Below, piece after piece: positions 33,974 through 43,104 of a stretch of DNA of 64,000 nt. How positions within the stretch are numbered: position 1 is the first letter of the stretch; each line of letters begins with the position of its first letter. The notes under the pieces are model-generated. The model was not told the DNA's origin, did not search any database, and was given only the letters and a program-made list of their open reading frames with translations. Location: the NCBI RefSeq assembly GCF_022647325.1, contig NZ_CP071405.1, positions 2,356,001 through 2,420,000 of the forward strand. The letters are read 5' to 3'. The stretch comes from Pantoea deleyi. GTDB taxonomy: Bacteria > Pseudomonadota > Gammaproteobacteria > Enterobacterales > Enterobacteriaceae. A program made the translations under genes and the position numbers.

Positions 33974-35038
33974 TCATACCTTGAAGAGTGGCCAGAGGCC
34001 GGGTGTCAGTGATGAAAATCGGGAATATCACGGGTAACAAAAGCCCTTAGTACCAGACTAAAAGCCAGCCCTGAATCAATTTGCCTGGAGGCTGCGGTCA
34101 GCAAAAACGCCAACCGATCAACAAAAATTAAGTATAAAAAAGCAACACAGAGGACGGAAACGGCAGGAGGACGAAATCAGGCTCGCGGCAAAACGATCAA
34201 AAACATGATCAAATTTTTCGGGTCGAATTTCGGAAGGCGGGGTAAACCCAAGTTTTCCTAATACCATCCCTGGTTATTTAACGATCACTTTTAATTAAAA
34301 TGTTAATCGCAAGCGTGTTATCAATCTGCAAAAACCTGCACGGGAAATCTCGAATAATTTATAAAATCCTTTTAAATTCATATATTTAAAATAGCACCGC
34401 AGATCCATAGCTACCGCACGAGCCAGAGAGATCCTGCCCGTGAGTCTGCAATCGCAATCATATTGTAAATATAAGCGATAAGTTTACAGAAGATTGACAG
34501 AATTTCAACGGCGCGCTTTTCCCGGGATTTACATAAGAAAAATTTAATATAAACCGTTAATCCAAATATTATCAGATTTTGAACTGCCGACTAAGACGAT
34601 TCCTAAAAACTTCCGAAATTATGAAGTATTTGCACACAAAAATGGGAAGAAGCCGAAAAGGCCATTAAGAACACTCATGTAAAATATGGTCCTTTTTGAC
34701 ACAGCTACGGCATAGCGGGGAGAAAGGCGAGAAGGGGCAGAGATAATCAACGTCACGCCCGGTTTTCAGACAGGGCCAGACAGATCAGAGGGTTACGTGA
34801 GTGCCGAGGTCAATCAAAGAGAGGTTCAGGAAAAATGCGGGCTTTCGGGATAAGCGAAACGGTAAATCCATCGGTTTAATTTCTCAACTAACTGATTAAT
34901 TGTTCTTTACCGGCTCGTTTTTAATGCGTCCCCGTCAGAAATTGGCTGACTCTTCAGAGGCCCTTAACGTAAAAAAACCACGCCGGAGCGTGGTTCTGTC
35001 AGGGAGGCGGCGCGATGTCGCCACGGTAAGCACGCCGG
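33974..35038. promoter_or_regulatory. Long AT-rich region upstream of the T6SS operon
   Basis: More than 1 kb without a credible gene, strongly AT-rich, unlike both flanks. It contains a TTTTAATTAAAA palindrome near 34290 and several runs of A or T, the type of DNA bound by H-NS. It should hold the promoter of the T6SS operon reading to the left. No sigma-54 consensus, tRNA or obvious small RNA was recognised. The aldB-side terminator lies at its right end. Confidence 0.6.
34971..34994 (-). terminator. Rho-independent terminator of the aldehyde dehydrogenase gene
   Basis: On the minus strand ACCACGC TCCG GCGTGGT is followed by seven T, 45 bases beyond the stop codon. It is a textbook terminator and separates the dehydrogenase from the T6SS control region. 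Confidence 0.92.
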
Positions 35039-36559
35039 TCAGAAGAAGCCCAGCGGTTCGATGCTGTAGCTGATCAGCAGATTCTTGGTCTGCTGATAGT
35101 GATCCAGCATCATTTTGTGGGTTTCACGCCCGATGCCCGATTTCTTATAGCCACCAAAGGCGGCATGGGCCGGATAGAGGTGATAGCAGTTGGTCCAGAC
35201 GCGCCCCGCTTTGATCGCCCTGCCCACCCGGTAGGCGCGGTTAATATCGCGGGTCCAGACGCCGGCACCCAGACCATAAATGGAGTCGTTGGCAATCGCG
35301 ATCGCTTCCGCTTCATCTTTAAAGGTGGTGATGCCGATGACCGGTCCGAAGATCTCTTCCTGGAACACCCGCATACTGTTGTTGCCTTTCAGCAGCGTCG
35401 GCTGAATGTAATAGCCGCTGTTGAGCGAGTCATCCAGCTTCTCGATGCCGCCGCCAGCCAGCACTTCCGCTCCCTCCTGACGCGCCACCTCCAGATAGGA
35501 GAGGATTTTGTCAAACTGCTGCTGCGACGCCTGCGCGCCGACCATGGTGTCGGTATCCAGCGGATCGCCCCGTTTGATGGTTTTTACCCGTTTCATCACG
35601 GCCGCCATAAAGGGTTCGTAGATCGACTCCTGCACCAGCGCGCGTGACGGACAGGTACAGACTTCGCCCTGATTCAAAAAGCCCAGCACCACGCCCTCTG
35701 CGGCTTTCTCGATAAAGCTCTCTTCCGCCTGCATAATATCTTCAAAGAAGATGTTAGGGGATTTACCGCCCAGCTCGACGGTTGACGGGATCAGGCTTTT
35801 GGCCGCCAGCTCCAGAATATGGCCGCCGGTAGCGGTAGAGCCGGTGAAGGCAACCTTGGCGATGCCGGGATGTGAAGCCAGCGCTTCTCCGGCCTCTTTA
35901 CCAAACCCGTGCACCACGTTCAGCACACCCGGCGGCAGCAGATCTTTAATCAAATCCACAAAGACGGTAATGGACAGCGGCGTCTGTTCTGCCGGTTTCA
36001 GCACCACGCAGTTACCCGCGCCCAGCGCCGGTGCCAGCTTCCAGGCGGCCATTAATAGCGGGAAGTTCCACGGGATAATCTGCGCCACCACGCCCAGCGG
36101 TTCATGAAAATGGTAGGCTGCCGTGAACTCATCGATCTCGGCCGCACTGCCCTCCTGTGCCCGCAGACAGCCCGCAAAGTAGCGGAAATGGTCCACCGCC
36201 AGCGGCATATCGGCGGCCAGCGTTTCGCGCACTGGTTTACCGTTGTCCCAGGTTTCATACACCGCCATCGTTTCCAGATGCTGTTCCAGCCGATCGGCGA
36301 TTTTCAGCAGCAGCAGCGAGCGCTGCTGCGGTGAGGTTTTACCCCAGGCGTCGGCGGCGGCCGCGGCGGCGGCCACCGCGTTATCCACATCGGCCGCATC
36401 CGAACGCGGGAACTCACCGGCCACCGATCCATTTACCGGCGAGGTATTGGTGAAGTAGTTTCCCTTCACCGGCGCGACGAATTCACCATTAATGAAGTTG
36501 CCATAATTCTTTTGTAGGGTAATCAGAGAACCCTGTTCTCCGGGAGCGGCGTAACGCAT
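35039..36559 (-). CDS. aldB: AldB-type aldehyde dehydrogenase
   Basis: 506 residues from [20 protein letters not shown]; this ATG has AGGAG 7 bases upstream, the longer frame to 36592 does not. It shows the ALDH motifs [38 protein letters not shown] (catalytic Glu) and [15 protein letters not shown] (nucleophile within CTC), then EEIFGPV and a C-terminus [13 protein letters not shown] recognise close likeness to E. coli AldB, which oxidises acetaldehyde and other short aldehydes using NADP+. ExaC of the ethanol-oxidation family is the other possibility. It is a single-gene unit with its own terminator. Confidence 0.9.
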   Translation of the reverse strand: MRYAAPGEQGSLITLQKNYGNFINGEFVAPVKGNYFTNTSPVNGSVAGEFPRSDAADVDNAVAAAAAAADAWGKTSPQQRSLLLLKIADRLEQHLETMAVYETWDNGKPVRETLAADMPLAVDHFRYFAGCLRAQEGSAAEIDEFTAAYHFHEPLGVVAQIIPWNFPLLMAAWKLAPALGAGNCVVLKPAEQTPLSITVFVDLIKDLLPPGVLNVVHGFGKEAGEALASHPGIAKVAFTGSTATGGHILELAAKSLIPSTVELGGKSPNIFFEDIMQAEESFIEKAAEGVVLGFLNQGEVCTCPSRALVQESIYEPFMAAVMKRVKTIKRGDPLDTDTMVGAQASQQQFDKILSYLEVARQEGAEVLAGGGIEKLDDSLNSGYYIQPTLLKGNNSMRVFQEEIFGPVIGITTFKDEAEAIAIANDSIYGLGAGVWTRDINRAYRVGRAIKAGRVWTNCYHLYPAHAAFGGYKKSGIGRETHKMMLDHYQQTKNLLISYSIEPLGFF

Positions 36560-36791
36560 GGTCATTCTCCTGAAAGGTGACTGATGCAACAATAGTGAAA
36601 CTTGTTATTAACATGATGCAACATCAAGAGAGTGTCAGGTCTTTCAGGCCGAAACTGTGACCGCCCCGAAGGATTAGGCGTTTCCGTGGTGCCTCAGGAA
36701 TATTCTGACTTTTCCCTGTGGGGCGGCCTCGCAAGAAACTTGTGCGGCGCGGCGGGGTCAACATGAGGATGAACAGATTACGGAGATGAGT

Positions 36792-37355
36792 ATGCTGGCT
36801 TCAGCTATGACCCTGATGCGCACCAAGGCCAGTTTCGTGCATCAGTTTATTCGTAACCCGCGCAAGATGGGCAGCATTACCCCATCATCAGAAACGCTGT
36901 GCCGGACGATGACCGCGTCGGTGCAGTGGCCTGAAACAGTCCGCATCGCCGAACTCGGCGCGGGCGATGGGGTACTGACGCGGCAGATACTGGCGCAGAT
37001 GACTCCCGACGCCACGCTGGATGCCTTTGAGATCAGCACCGCTCTGGCGGATAAGCTGATCGCCCTCAACGACCCCCGCATGACCGTCCGCACCTGTTCG
37101 GCTGAGTATCTGAACGGCGAATATGATGCGATCTTCTCCGGCCTGCCGCTGTTATCCTTACCGCCCGACCTGCGCGAAGCCATTCTGCGGGCAGTATTCA
37201 ACGCGCTGGGCCCGGACGGCGTCTTCGTGCAGTTCCAGTACACCTCGCTGACCCAGCCGGATCTCTCACGCTACTTCACCTGGGAGCGCCAGCGGGTGCT
37301 GAAGAATGTGCCACCCGCCTGGGTTTACCGCTGTACCCGTCATTATGCGCCCTGA
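36792..37355 (+). CDS. Class I SAM-dependent methyltransferase (phospholipid N-methyltransferase-like)
   Basis: 187 residues. The ATG at 36792 has GGAG 6 bases upstream; the ATG at 36786 directly abuts that site and is unlikely. It has FIRNPRKMGSITPSS, typical of PmtA-type enzymes that methylate phosphatidylethanolamine. The SAM-binding motif RIAELGAGDGVLTRQIL and acidic strand end DAFEIS follow, then YDAIFSGLPLLSLP in place of the N/DPPY-type motif. Substrate is inferred from the family only. The last 13 bases overlap the convergent glutamine amidotransferase gene. Confidence 0.75.
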   Translation: MLASAMTLMRTKASFVHQFIRNPRKMGSITPSSETLCRTMTASVQWPETVRIAELGAGDGVLTRQILAQMTPDATLDAFEISTALADKLIALNDPRMTVRTCSAEYLNGEYDAIFSGLPLLSLPPDLREAILRAVFNALGPDGVFVQFQYTSLTQPDLSRYFTWERQRVLKNVPPAWVYRCTRHYAP

Positions 37356-38071
37356 GCCTGCCTGACGGCCGGGCGCGTCTGTTGCCAGAAGGAGACCAGC
37401 AGCTCCCGCGCCCAGTCTTTGCCCTCAACGTCCAGCCCGGCACTCTCTTCCGTCGCCTCCGGCGGCAGACAGGCGTTCATAATCGGCCGGGAAAATTCGG
37501 GATGAAACTGCACCGATAACGCCTGCGGCGAATAGCGCACAATCTGACAGCCATCACGCGCAGACGACGCCAGCACCTGTGCGTGAGGCGGCGCGGCGAT
37601 CACCGACTGACGATGCGACAGCCAGACGCTGAATCCGGCGGGCAGCCTCTGCAGGAGAGGATCGCGCTGCGCCTGTTCCGTGCAGCGAATCGGTAACAGG
37701 CCGCGCTCCCAGCCCTGAGGATTGTCCGCCACCACACCGCCCAGCGCATAGGCCATCAGCTGATGGCCGTAACAGACGCCCAGCAGCGGCAGACGATGGT
37801 CAATCGCTGCCCGCACCCAGGCGGCGCTGCGTTCACTCCAGTCGGCGTGGTCGGTCACCATTGCCCAGGAGCCGCTGAGGATCGCGCCGGAGATCTGGTC
37901 AAAATCGGGCAACGCCTCGCCCAGATGCGGCCGGACAATCAGGTAATCATCAGGCTGCAGATCCAGTGCATCGATGAACCAGCGCGGCTGTTCTCCAATC
38001 TGCGCGACGACGTTTGCGGGCGGGACTTCAAGCTGAATTAACGCAAGGGGTAAGGCGGACGTAGGGGTCAT
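37343..38071 (-). CDS. Class I glutamine amidotransferase-like protein
   Basis: 242 residues. It carries the full triad: Cys in LLGVCYGHQLMAYALGG, and His and Glu in SVQFHPEFSR. The oxyanion region is SGAILSGSWAMVTD. No synthase partner domain is fused or adjacent, as in stand-alone GATase1 proteins of the GuaA-like/YfeJ type that hydrolyse gamma-glutamyl compounds. Specific substrate unknown. Convergent overlap with the methyltransferase gene. Confidence 0.82.
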   Translation of the reverse strand: MTPTSALPLALIQLEVPPANVVAQIGEQPRWFIDALDLQPDDYLIVRPHLGEALPDFDQISGAILSGSWAMVTDHADWSERSAAWVRAAIDHRLPLLGVCYGHQLMAYALGGVVADNPQGWERGLLPIRCTEQAQRDPLLQRLPAGFSVWLSHRQSVIAAPPHAQVLASSARDGCQIVRYSPQALSVQFHPEFSRPIMNACLPPEATEESAGLDVEGKDWARELLVSFWQQTRPAVRQAQGA

Positions 38072-38243
38072 ACCGAATCAGATCCTCTCAGAAGTCGTTT
38101 CAAATCAGTCTGCCATCAATGCCATGAAAAGTCTCACCGGCTGGCGGCGCAGCTGCAGAAAATTTCTGCCGTCGATTGGCTGGATGACCGGAGTTCGTGC
38201 CATCATTAGCAGGCTATGCAAAAAACATTGAAAGGATATTATC

Positions 38244-39128
38244 GTGGCTGTGCGGCATTTTTTTCTGATTCTGATGGTGGTCTCAATCTGGGCCTTCAAT
38301 AACGTCGCGGTGAAATGGGGCCTGCTGGAGTTGCCGCCGCTGTTTCTGACGTTTATGCGTTTTGTCGTGGTGGCGATCGTTCTGGTGCCCTTCTGCCGCA
38401 TTACCCGCCAGCAATTACCCTGGCTGCTGCTGCTGGCCTTCACGTTCGGCTTTATGCACTTCTCGCTGCTGTTCGTTGGCCTGCGCTACACCGATGCCGG
38501 CACCGGCGCGATTGTCGTGCAACTGGGCACGCCGATTGCGATGCTGCTGGCGATGGCGGTGCTCAAAGAGAATCTGAAACTGGTGCAGCTGATGGGCATC
38601 ATGATTTCGCTGAGCGGCGTGGTGGTGCTATCCGGCAGCCCGACAATTCCCTCATGGTGGGTACTCTGCCTGCTGCTGTGCAGCGCCACCGGCTGGGCGG
38701 TGAGTAATCTGATCGTCAAGAAGTCGCCGCCGATTAAACCGCTGACCATGACCGGATGGATTGCGTTTCTGGCGATACCGATCGTCGGCGGATCCAGTCT
38801 GGTGATGGAGTCCCATCAGCTCTATGCCCTGCAACATGCGGGCTGGCGCGGCTGGTTCGCCATTCTCTACAGCGCCATCGCCTCGTCGATTGTGGCCTAC
38901 ACGCTGTGGTATATGCTGCTGAAGAAGTACAACGTCAATCTGATCATGCCCTACTCGCTGCTGACGCCGGTTCTGTCCGTGCTGATGGGGATTGTGGTGC
39001 TGGGCGACAGCCTCAACAGTTTCAAAATTATCGGTGCTTCCCTGGTGGTGCTGGGCACCGCTATCGCGGTTCTGAACCTGCGTAATCTGCGAATGCACGC
39101 CCGCTTCCCGCGCCTGCGGCGGCGCTGA
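38244..39128 (+). CDS. EamA-family (DMT) inner-membrane exporter
   Basis: 294 residues from a GTG at 38244 with AAAGGA upstream. Ten hydrophobic helices are arranged as two EamA repeats, with the usual IWAFNNVAVKWGLLELPP opening and YTDAGTGAIVVQLGTPIAML at the end of repeat one. The second repeat starts near GWAVSNLIVKKSPP and ends ITGASLVVLGTAIAVL-like. DMT exporters release amino acids or other metabolites. Substrate cannot be told. The next gene begins 45 bases downstream and may be co-transcribed. Confidence 0.88.
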   Translation: MAVRHFFLILMVVSIWAFNNVAVKWGLLELPPLFLTFMRFVVVAIVLVPFCRITRQQLPWLLLLAFTFGFMHFSLLFVGLRYTDAGTGAIVVQLGTPIAMLLAMAVLKENLKLVQLMGIMISLSGVVVLSGSPTIPSWWVLCLLLCSATGWAVSNLIVKKSPPIKPLTMTGWIAFLAIPIVGGSSLVMESHQLYALQHAGWRGWFAILYSAIASSIVAYTLWYMLLKKYNVNLIMPYSLLTPVLSVLMGIVVLGDSLNSFKIIGASLVVLGTAIAVLNLRNLRMHARFPRLRRR

Positions 39129-39173
39129 TACCTGCTGCTATGCTTAAAACAAATCGCCTGTAAGGAAATCAGC

Positions 39174-40553
39174 ATGGACTTATCGCTCGCTGGTGCGCTG
39201 TGGCAGCAGATGCAGCAGGGATTGCGGGGCCACAGCACCCCCGGGCCGCTTCCCGCCTTTACCGATCGCGCCACCTTCTCATCAGCCTTTGCCGTCAGTG
39301 AGCTGGCGGCCACCAGCACCGGACTCGCGACGCAGGCTGTCGCCGACCTGCTGGCTGCCTCCGGCCCTGAGGTGTTCTCACCGCCCGTTAGCGTTAACGT
39401 CCGGCTCGCGTCACGCTGGTTTCAGCAGAGCTTCTGTCCCCTGAACCGTGCAGCCCCCGCCCTGTGGGATGCCCTGGCGGGCGACTATCAGAGCCGGGAT
39501 GGCTGGATCCGTCTGCACACGAACGCGGCGCATCATCGCCAGGCGATGGAGCGGGTGCTGGGCCGTCATGCCGATCGCCCGGCACTGGCGCGTCAGGTCC
39601 GGCAGTGGCAGGCCAGCGAACTGGAGCAGGCGATTATCGACGCAGGCGGCTGCGCCGCAGAGATGCGCAGCGCCGCCGCCTGGCAGCAACATCCGCAGGG
39701 CCTGGCGGTGCAGCGTGAACCGCTGTTCAGCTGGCAGAGCACGCTTCCGGCTCCGGCACCTGCGTGGCTGCTGCCCCGCGCCCGACCACTGCTGGGCATC
39801 AGAGTTCTGGATCTGACGCGGATAATAGCCGGGCCGGTTGCGACCCGCTTTCTTGCCAGTCTGGGCGCCCGCGTGCTGCGCATCGATCCGCCGGGCTGGC
39901 AGGAGCCGACGCTGGATGAGGAGATGAGCGGTGGCAAACGCCGCGCGGTGCTCGACCTGACCCAGCCTGCCGATCGTGCGCAGTTTGTTCGCCTGCTGCG
40001 CGAAGCCGACGTGCTGGTTCATGGCTATCGGGCCGATGCACTGGAGCGGCTCGGGTTTGATGCAGAAACGCTGCACTCCCTCTCACCGGGTCTGGTCGAT
40101 GCGGGTCTCAATGCCTGGGGCTGGCAGGGGCCGTGGCGCAATCGTCGCGGCTTTGACAGTCTGGTCCAGATGGGCTGCGGGATTGCCGAACGGGGAATGC
40201 AGTGGCAGCAGAGCGATAAGCCGGTCCCGCTGCCGGTTCAGGCACTGGATCATGCCACCGGCTATCTGCTGGCGGCGGCGGTGCTGGAGGGATTACGGCG
40301 ACGTCTGACAGGCGGACACGGCAGCCAGGTGCGGCTGTCGCTGGCGCGCACCGCCTGGCTGTTACAGCAGTATCCCACGGATCATCTCACGGGCACCGGC
40401 ATTGCGCCGCAGGTAGAAGATAACCTGCCCTGTTATGAATTAACACCGTGGGGATTCGGGGTGAGGCTTAAAGCCGCCGCCCGACTACCCGGTACCCCAC
40501 AGCTCTGCGCTACCGCCGGATCGCCGCCGGGCACGCACCCGGCAGAATGGTGA
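39174..40553 (+). CDS. CaiB/BaiF-type (class III) CoA-transferase family protein
   Basis: 459 residues. An N-terminal region of about 200 residues precedes the conserved part RVLDLTRIIAGPVATRFLAS, LGARVLRIDPPGWQEP, DLTQPADRAQFVRLLREADV, LVHGYRADALERLGF and HATGYLLAAAVLEGLRRRL. Class III CoA-transferases swap CoA between carboxylic acids through an aspartyl-CoA intermediate. In known family members a single catalytic Asp is used; I could not confirm its counterpart by eye. The N-terminal portion may be a duplicated, eroded copy of the fold. AAGGAAATCAGC precedes the ATG. Confidence 0.78.
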   Translation: MDLSLAGALWQQMQQGLRGHSTPGPLPAFTDRATFSSAFAVSELAATSTGLATQAVADLLAASGPEVFSPPVSVNVRLASRWFQQSFCPLNRAAPALWDALAGDYQSRDGWIRLHTNAAHHRQAMERVLGRHADRPALARQVRQWQASELEQAIIDAGGCAAEMRSAAAWQQHPQGLAVQREPLFSWQSTLPAPAPAWLLPRARPLLGIRVLDLTRIIAGPVATRFLASLGARVLRIDPPGWQEPTLDEEMSGGKRRAVLDLTQPADRAQFVRLLREADVLVHGYRADALERLGFDAETLHSLSPGLVDAGLNAWGWQGPWRNRRGFDSLVQMGCGIAERGMQWQQSDKPVPLPVQALDHATGYLLAAAVLEGLRRRLTGGHGSQVRLSLARTAWLLQQYPTDHLTGTGIAPQVEDNLPCYELTPWGFGVRLKAAARLPGTPQLCATAGSPPGTHPAEW

Positions 40554-40554
40554 A

Positions 40555-41121
40555 TCAGGCGTCGTCACCCGATTCGCGGCTTTCCAGCAGTTCATTGTAC
40601 ATCACCTGAATTGCTTCGCGGCTCAGCATCGCCAGCGTGCGGTAAAAGGCGGTACTGGCGTGGGCCTCGACTTTGCCCAGGAACGCGCCGCACCACGGCA
40701 GCAGATACTCTTCGAACAGCGCCAGTTGCGCGGCACTTTCATCATCTGCGGACTGGTCTTCCAGCCAGGAAGCCGCCAGCATCAGCACACCAAAATGGTC
40801 TGCAGGCGCATCGCTCAGTGGCATACCGCGGGAGGTTAAGAAGGCACGCACTTCCGGCTCGGTTTTCCCTTCCGGCCACTGTGAGGCGTAAGGCGGCACG
40901 TTGCAGTCGCTGCCAATAAACAGTGCATTGTAATCGGCGGCGAGGGCCTGAGGATCGCTGTTCTGCTGCAGACGCGTCAGCAGCTCATCCTGCTCCAGCG
41001 GCCACTGCGACTGCAGTTTGCCTTCACGCAGCAGTGTGAACAGCGGCACCAGCAGCGGATCCTGCGGCTGACGATTAAACAGTGAGCCGATCACGCGGCA
41101 GAGAACGGAAAACTCATTCAT
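40555..41121 (-). CDS. ycdY: YcdY, TorD-family maturation chaperone
   Basis: 188 residues, all helical, starting [20 protein letters not shown]. The TorD-family motif is [24 protein letters not shown] with [14 protein letters not shown], then [15 protein letters not shown]. In E. coli, YcdY binds and activates the zinc phosphatase YcdX and affects swarming. Its start overlaps the displaced ycdX 3' end by 8 bases, showing that the two genes were once directly coupled. The intact ycdX is now about 2 kb upstream, so ycdY may have lost its native promoter or translational coupling. Confidence 0.88.
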   Translation of the reverse strand: MNEFSVLCRVIGSLFNRQPQDPLLVPLFTLLREGKLQSQWPLEQDELLTRLQQNSDPQALAADYNALFIGSDCNVPPYASQWPEGKTEPEVRAFLTSRGMPLSDAPADHFGVLMLAASWLEDQSADDESAAQLALFEEYLLPWCGAFLGKVEAHASTAFYRTLAMLSREAIQVMYNELLESRESGDDA

Positions 41122-41323
41122 GAGTCAGATTTCCTTGAGGCAAAGTAAATGAAAAGTCAGCCAGTTCAGCAATACGTCTGCCGCTACGCATTTCCAGAAA
41201 ATCGAGCAGGCGACGAGGCGTGACATTTAACACCCGATCCTCCGGAAAATCCACCTCGCGGGCGATACGCAGGCAGTGGTCGAAATGGCCGGGCGTAAAG
41301 GCAGTGTGAGAATCAGAGCCAAA
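41114..41323 (-). pseudogene. Displaced 3' end of ycdX
   Basis: Translates as [40 protein letters not shown] and [12 protein letters not shown], matching the C-terminus of the intact YcdX at 43105-43842, and then continues [12 protein letters not shown] to a TGA at 41114-41116 inside ycdY. Bases 41152-41323 are the left copy of a 172-bp direct repeat. This is the original operon junction; the intact gene to the right now ends with a stop created by the insertion. Confidence 0.9.
41152..41323. repeat. 172-bp direct repeat, left copy (ycdX 3' end)
   Basis: Matches 43107-43278 with 8 differences in 172 bases by direct comparison, about 95% identity. Divergence is abrupt at both ends. It bounds the AT-rich insertion between ycdX and ycdY. 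Confidence 0.95.
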
Positions 41324-41619
41324 AACCGCCCTCTGCCTGCATCGGCGCCCTTAACAACGGCGAAGGCCGGGAGTCAGAGCACGCGTTCCTGTTTCGGGCT
41401 ATCTCTGTCAGAAAATGAGCTGAGCGTCTGAAAAGGCCTCAACGCAAGCCGACAGTTTTGCATGAGAAAATTCAGAACAGAGACTTCAGCAGCGACTGAT
41501 TCTGAGGAGTGACTGGCCAGAGTGGAGGTATGGAACCACCGACCCGTCAGCCCCGTAGATTTATCGGCACCATCAAACAGAAAAGCAGACACCACTTTTT
41601 ATACTGTCGCTTACCTGAA
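41324..41619. other. Unassigned DNA at the left end of the ycdXY island
   Basis: About 300 bases just inside the left repeat. Open frames exist on both strands but have no ribosome-binding sites and no recognisable product. A minus frame includes DGADKSTGLTGRWFHTSTL, which does not match anything I know. No integrase, transposase or terminal inverted repeat is visible. Confidence 0.4.
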
Positions 41620-41808
41620 CTAGTAAAACCGAAAATACTTTGCAGACAAATAAATGATGAAAATGATCCATATAAAAGCGAACAGCAGACCATAAGCAGG
41701 AAAGAAATTTATAAAGATGATGGCCCCGACCAGGCCGACAGCGGGTGGTATAAGTCCAAAAAAGGATTGGCTCAGCCAGGCATAGAGCCAGCGAAAGATC
41801 GTCTTCAT
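41620..41808 (-). CDS. Small two-TM protein in the ycdXY island
   Basis: 62 residues from MKTIFRWLYAWLSQSFFGLI. Two hydrophobic helices lie at about 16-35 and 40-57. Its ATG overlaps the stop of the frameshifted gene upstream (ATGA, 41805-41808), so the two were a coupled pair, as in toxin-immunity or toxin-antitoxin arrangements. AT-rich. No family recognised. Confidence 0.6.
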   Translation of the reverse strand: MKTIFRWLYAWLSQSFFGLIPPAVGLVGAIIFINFFPAYGLLFAFIWIIFIIYLSAKYFRFY

Positions 41809-42507
41809 TTAACTAATAGCTTATTCAGCAGATTCAGGATCGGCTCGTCATTGGTGGAGCCGGAATTTTTTAAATAGATTATTTCAGACATTTCCGGCTC
41901 AATCAGATAATAGAACATTTCTAAATTAGCATTGTAGAGGTCAAAATAATACTCGGCATCATCGAACCGTAGTTTTCTTGCTGCTTTTGTAGCAATGTCA
42001 AACTTACCATAAAATTTGAAAGCGGTTACGGCATACGAACTTGCAGCATTAATTATATTAATGCCTGACGCTTTAAAATCCCGGGATTGAGTAATAACGA
42101 GAGCAATTAATTGTGCTATTGCAAGTTTAGAGAATTTACCAGAAGCATAGTCAGACGCTTTTTTCAGTTAACAGCCTCTGTATGTTTTGAAGGCCTGTAT
42201 TACTAATCCGGCTCAGTTTTTTTCTGAAGTATATTTCTATCATCTCTAAAATTACATCCTGCCGGGTAAATAGTATTCTGAGTTGCTTCAGGTACCGCAA
42301 ATCTTCCTGTTTAAGTTGATTACAGACATCCTTGTAGTCATCAAAAAAGCATGAGCCATAGCCACTTGCACGCTGAGCGCCAGACACAACACTCCTGGAT
42401 GTATCAAGCATTGTTTGATGTAACTCAGCAAGCGTCTTCTCAAATTTAATCGCGATGGTTCGTTCAGCCTGAAGTTTCAGCTTCAGATAAGACATACTCA
42501 TCATCAT
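41805..42507 (-). pseudogene. Island gene interrupted by a one-base frameshift at an A-run
   Basis: The first part (from 42507; the ATG at 42501 has the better spacing from AAGGG) reads MSYLKLKLQAERTIAIKFEK and continues helical to NIQRLLTEKSV and a stop at 42151. At the run of six A (42159-42164 as T on the plus strand), removing one base changes the reading to TEKASDYASGKFSKLAIAQL, which continues for about 115 codons to TNDEPILNLLNKLLVK and the TGA at 41805. The downstream part has no ATG, GTG or TTG near its beginning and a stop directly before it. It therefore looks like the rest of one protein of about 230 residues. Transcriptional slippage at the A-run could restore it; otherwise it is a pseudogene. 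Function unknown. Confidence 0.72.
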
Positions 42508-42526
42508 CCCTTTGTGTAGAATTCCT

Positions 42527-42543
42527 TATACAACGATTGTATA
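42527..42543. promoter_or_regulatory. Palindrome between the divergent island genes
   Basis: TATACAA CGA TTGTATA is a perfect inverted repeat of 7-base arms with a 3-base centre. It sits between the starts of the minus-strand gene (42507) and the plus-strand gene (42558 or 42576). It is a probable operator, or overlapping divergent -10 elements. Confidence 0.55.
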
Positions 42544-42557
42544 CTGATGAGAAAGGT

Positions 42558-42830
42558 ATGCAAGGAAAGTGGTTTATGGAAAGGATCAAGTGGCTGTTTT
42601 TATACGCCATGTTCACCCTGTTTTATCTTGTAGTGATTCCGGAAATCATCTTCCGGACCCTCTCGGAGTATGCCTACATGAAGCTCGGTGAAATCGTTAA
42701 TCCATTCCAGATTTTCCCTTCAACGGTGAATGCGTTATTCATAGCGATAGTAGTTTCTTCTTTGCTATTAGCATGGTTGACCTTTAAATTGATAAAGCGC
42801 GTAACTAAACGCGGTAATGCTACGCATTAA
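42558..42830 (+). CDS. Small membrane protein, divergent gene of the ycdXY island
   Basis: 90 residues from MQGKWFMERIKWLFLYAMFT, or 84 from the ATG at 42576, which has AGGA 9 bases upstream. TM helices lie at about 10-30 and 55-78, with a charged tail KLIKRVTKRGNATH. It reads away from the frameshifted gene. Unrecognised; may be an immunity-like or accessory protein for the island. Confidence 0.6.
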   Translation: MQGKWFMERIKWLFLYAMFTLFYLVVIPEIIFRTLSEYAYMKLGEIVNPFQIFPSTVNALFIAIVVSSLLLAWLTFKLIKRVTKRGNATH

Positions 42831-43045
42831 TCCATCGCATTCAATAAAGAGCAAGGTAGGACTTAAATTTTCTGCTATTAGCAGCCCAAACGAACCGCCT
42901 CGTCGATATTAATAATCTGACAGAAAAAGACCATTTTTCGGTTGTCGAGTATCCTGCAGCTTTAATCCTAAACTTATGCCATAGCCTCTTTTCAGTATCC
43001 TAAGAAAATAGGTTAGCTTAAAACAGTAGCCCTAACCCTTTTCTC

Positions 43046-43070
43046 CCCGCAGATTAAAGCGGGGATTTTC
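43046..43070 (+). terminator. Stem-loop at the right end of the island
   Basis: CCCCGC (43046-43051) and GCGGGG (43060-43065) flank an 8-base loop and are followed by ATTTTC. A probable rho-independent terminator for the plus-strand small membrane gene, 216 bases upstream, or for incoming transcripts. Confidence 0.6.
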
Positions 43071-43104
43071 ATCATGACGAGCGTATTGATGACGTAACCT
43101 GGCG

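Noticed and set aside
33974..35038. Sigma-54 promoter or tRNA in the T6SS upstream region
   Set aside because: I searched for a TGGCAC-N5-TTGCA pattern and a cloverleaf by eye and found no convincing match.
36660..36727. CCGCCCC ... GGGGCGG inverted repeat before the methyltransferase gene
   Set aside because: Arms of only 7 bases with over 50 bases between them in GC-rich DNA; likely chance.
41374..41877. Open frames on both strands at the left end of the ycdXY island
   Set aside because: No ribosome sites, no recognisable domain; the plus frame is antisense to the coupled small membrane gene.
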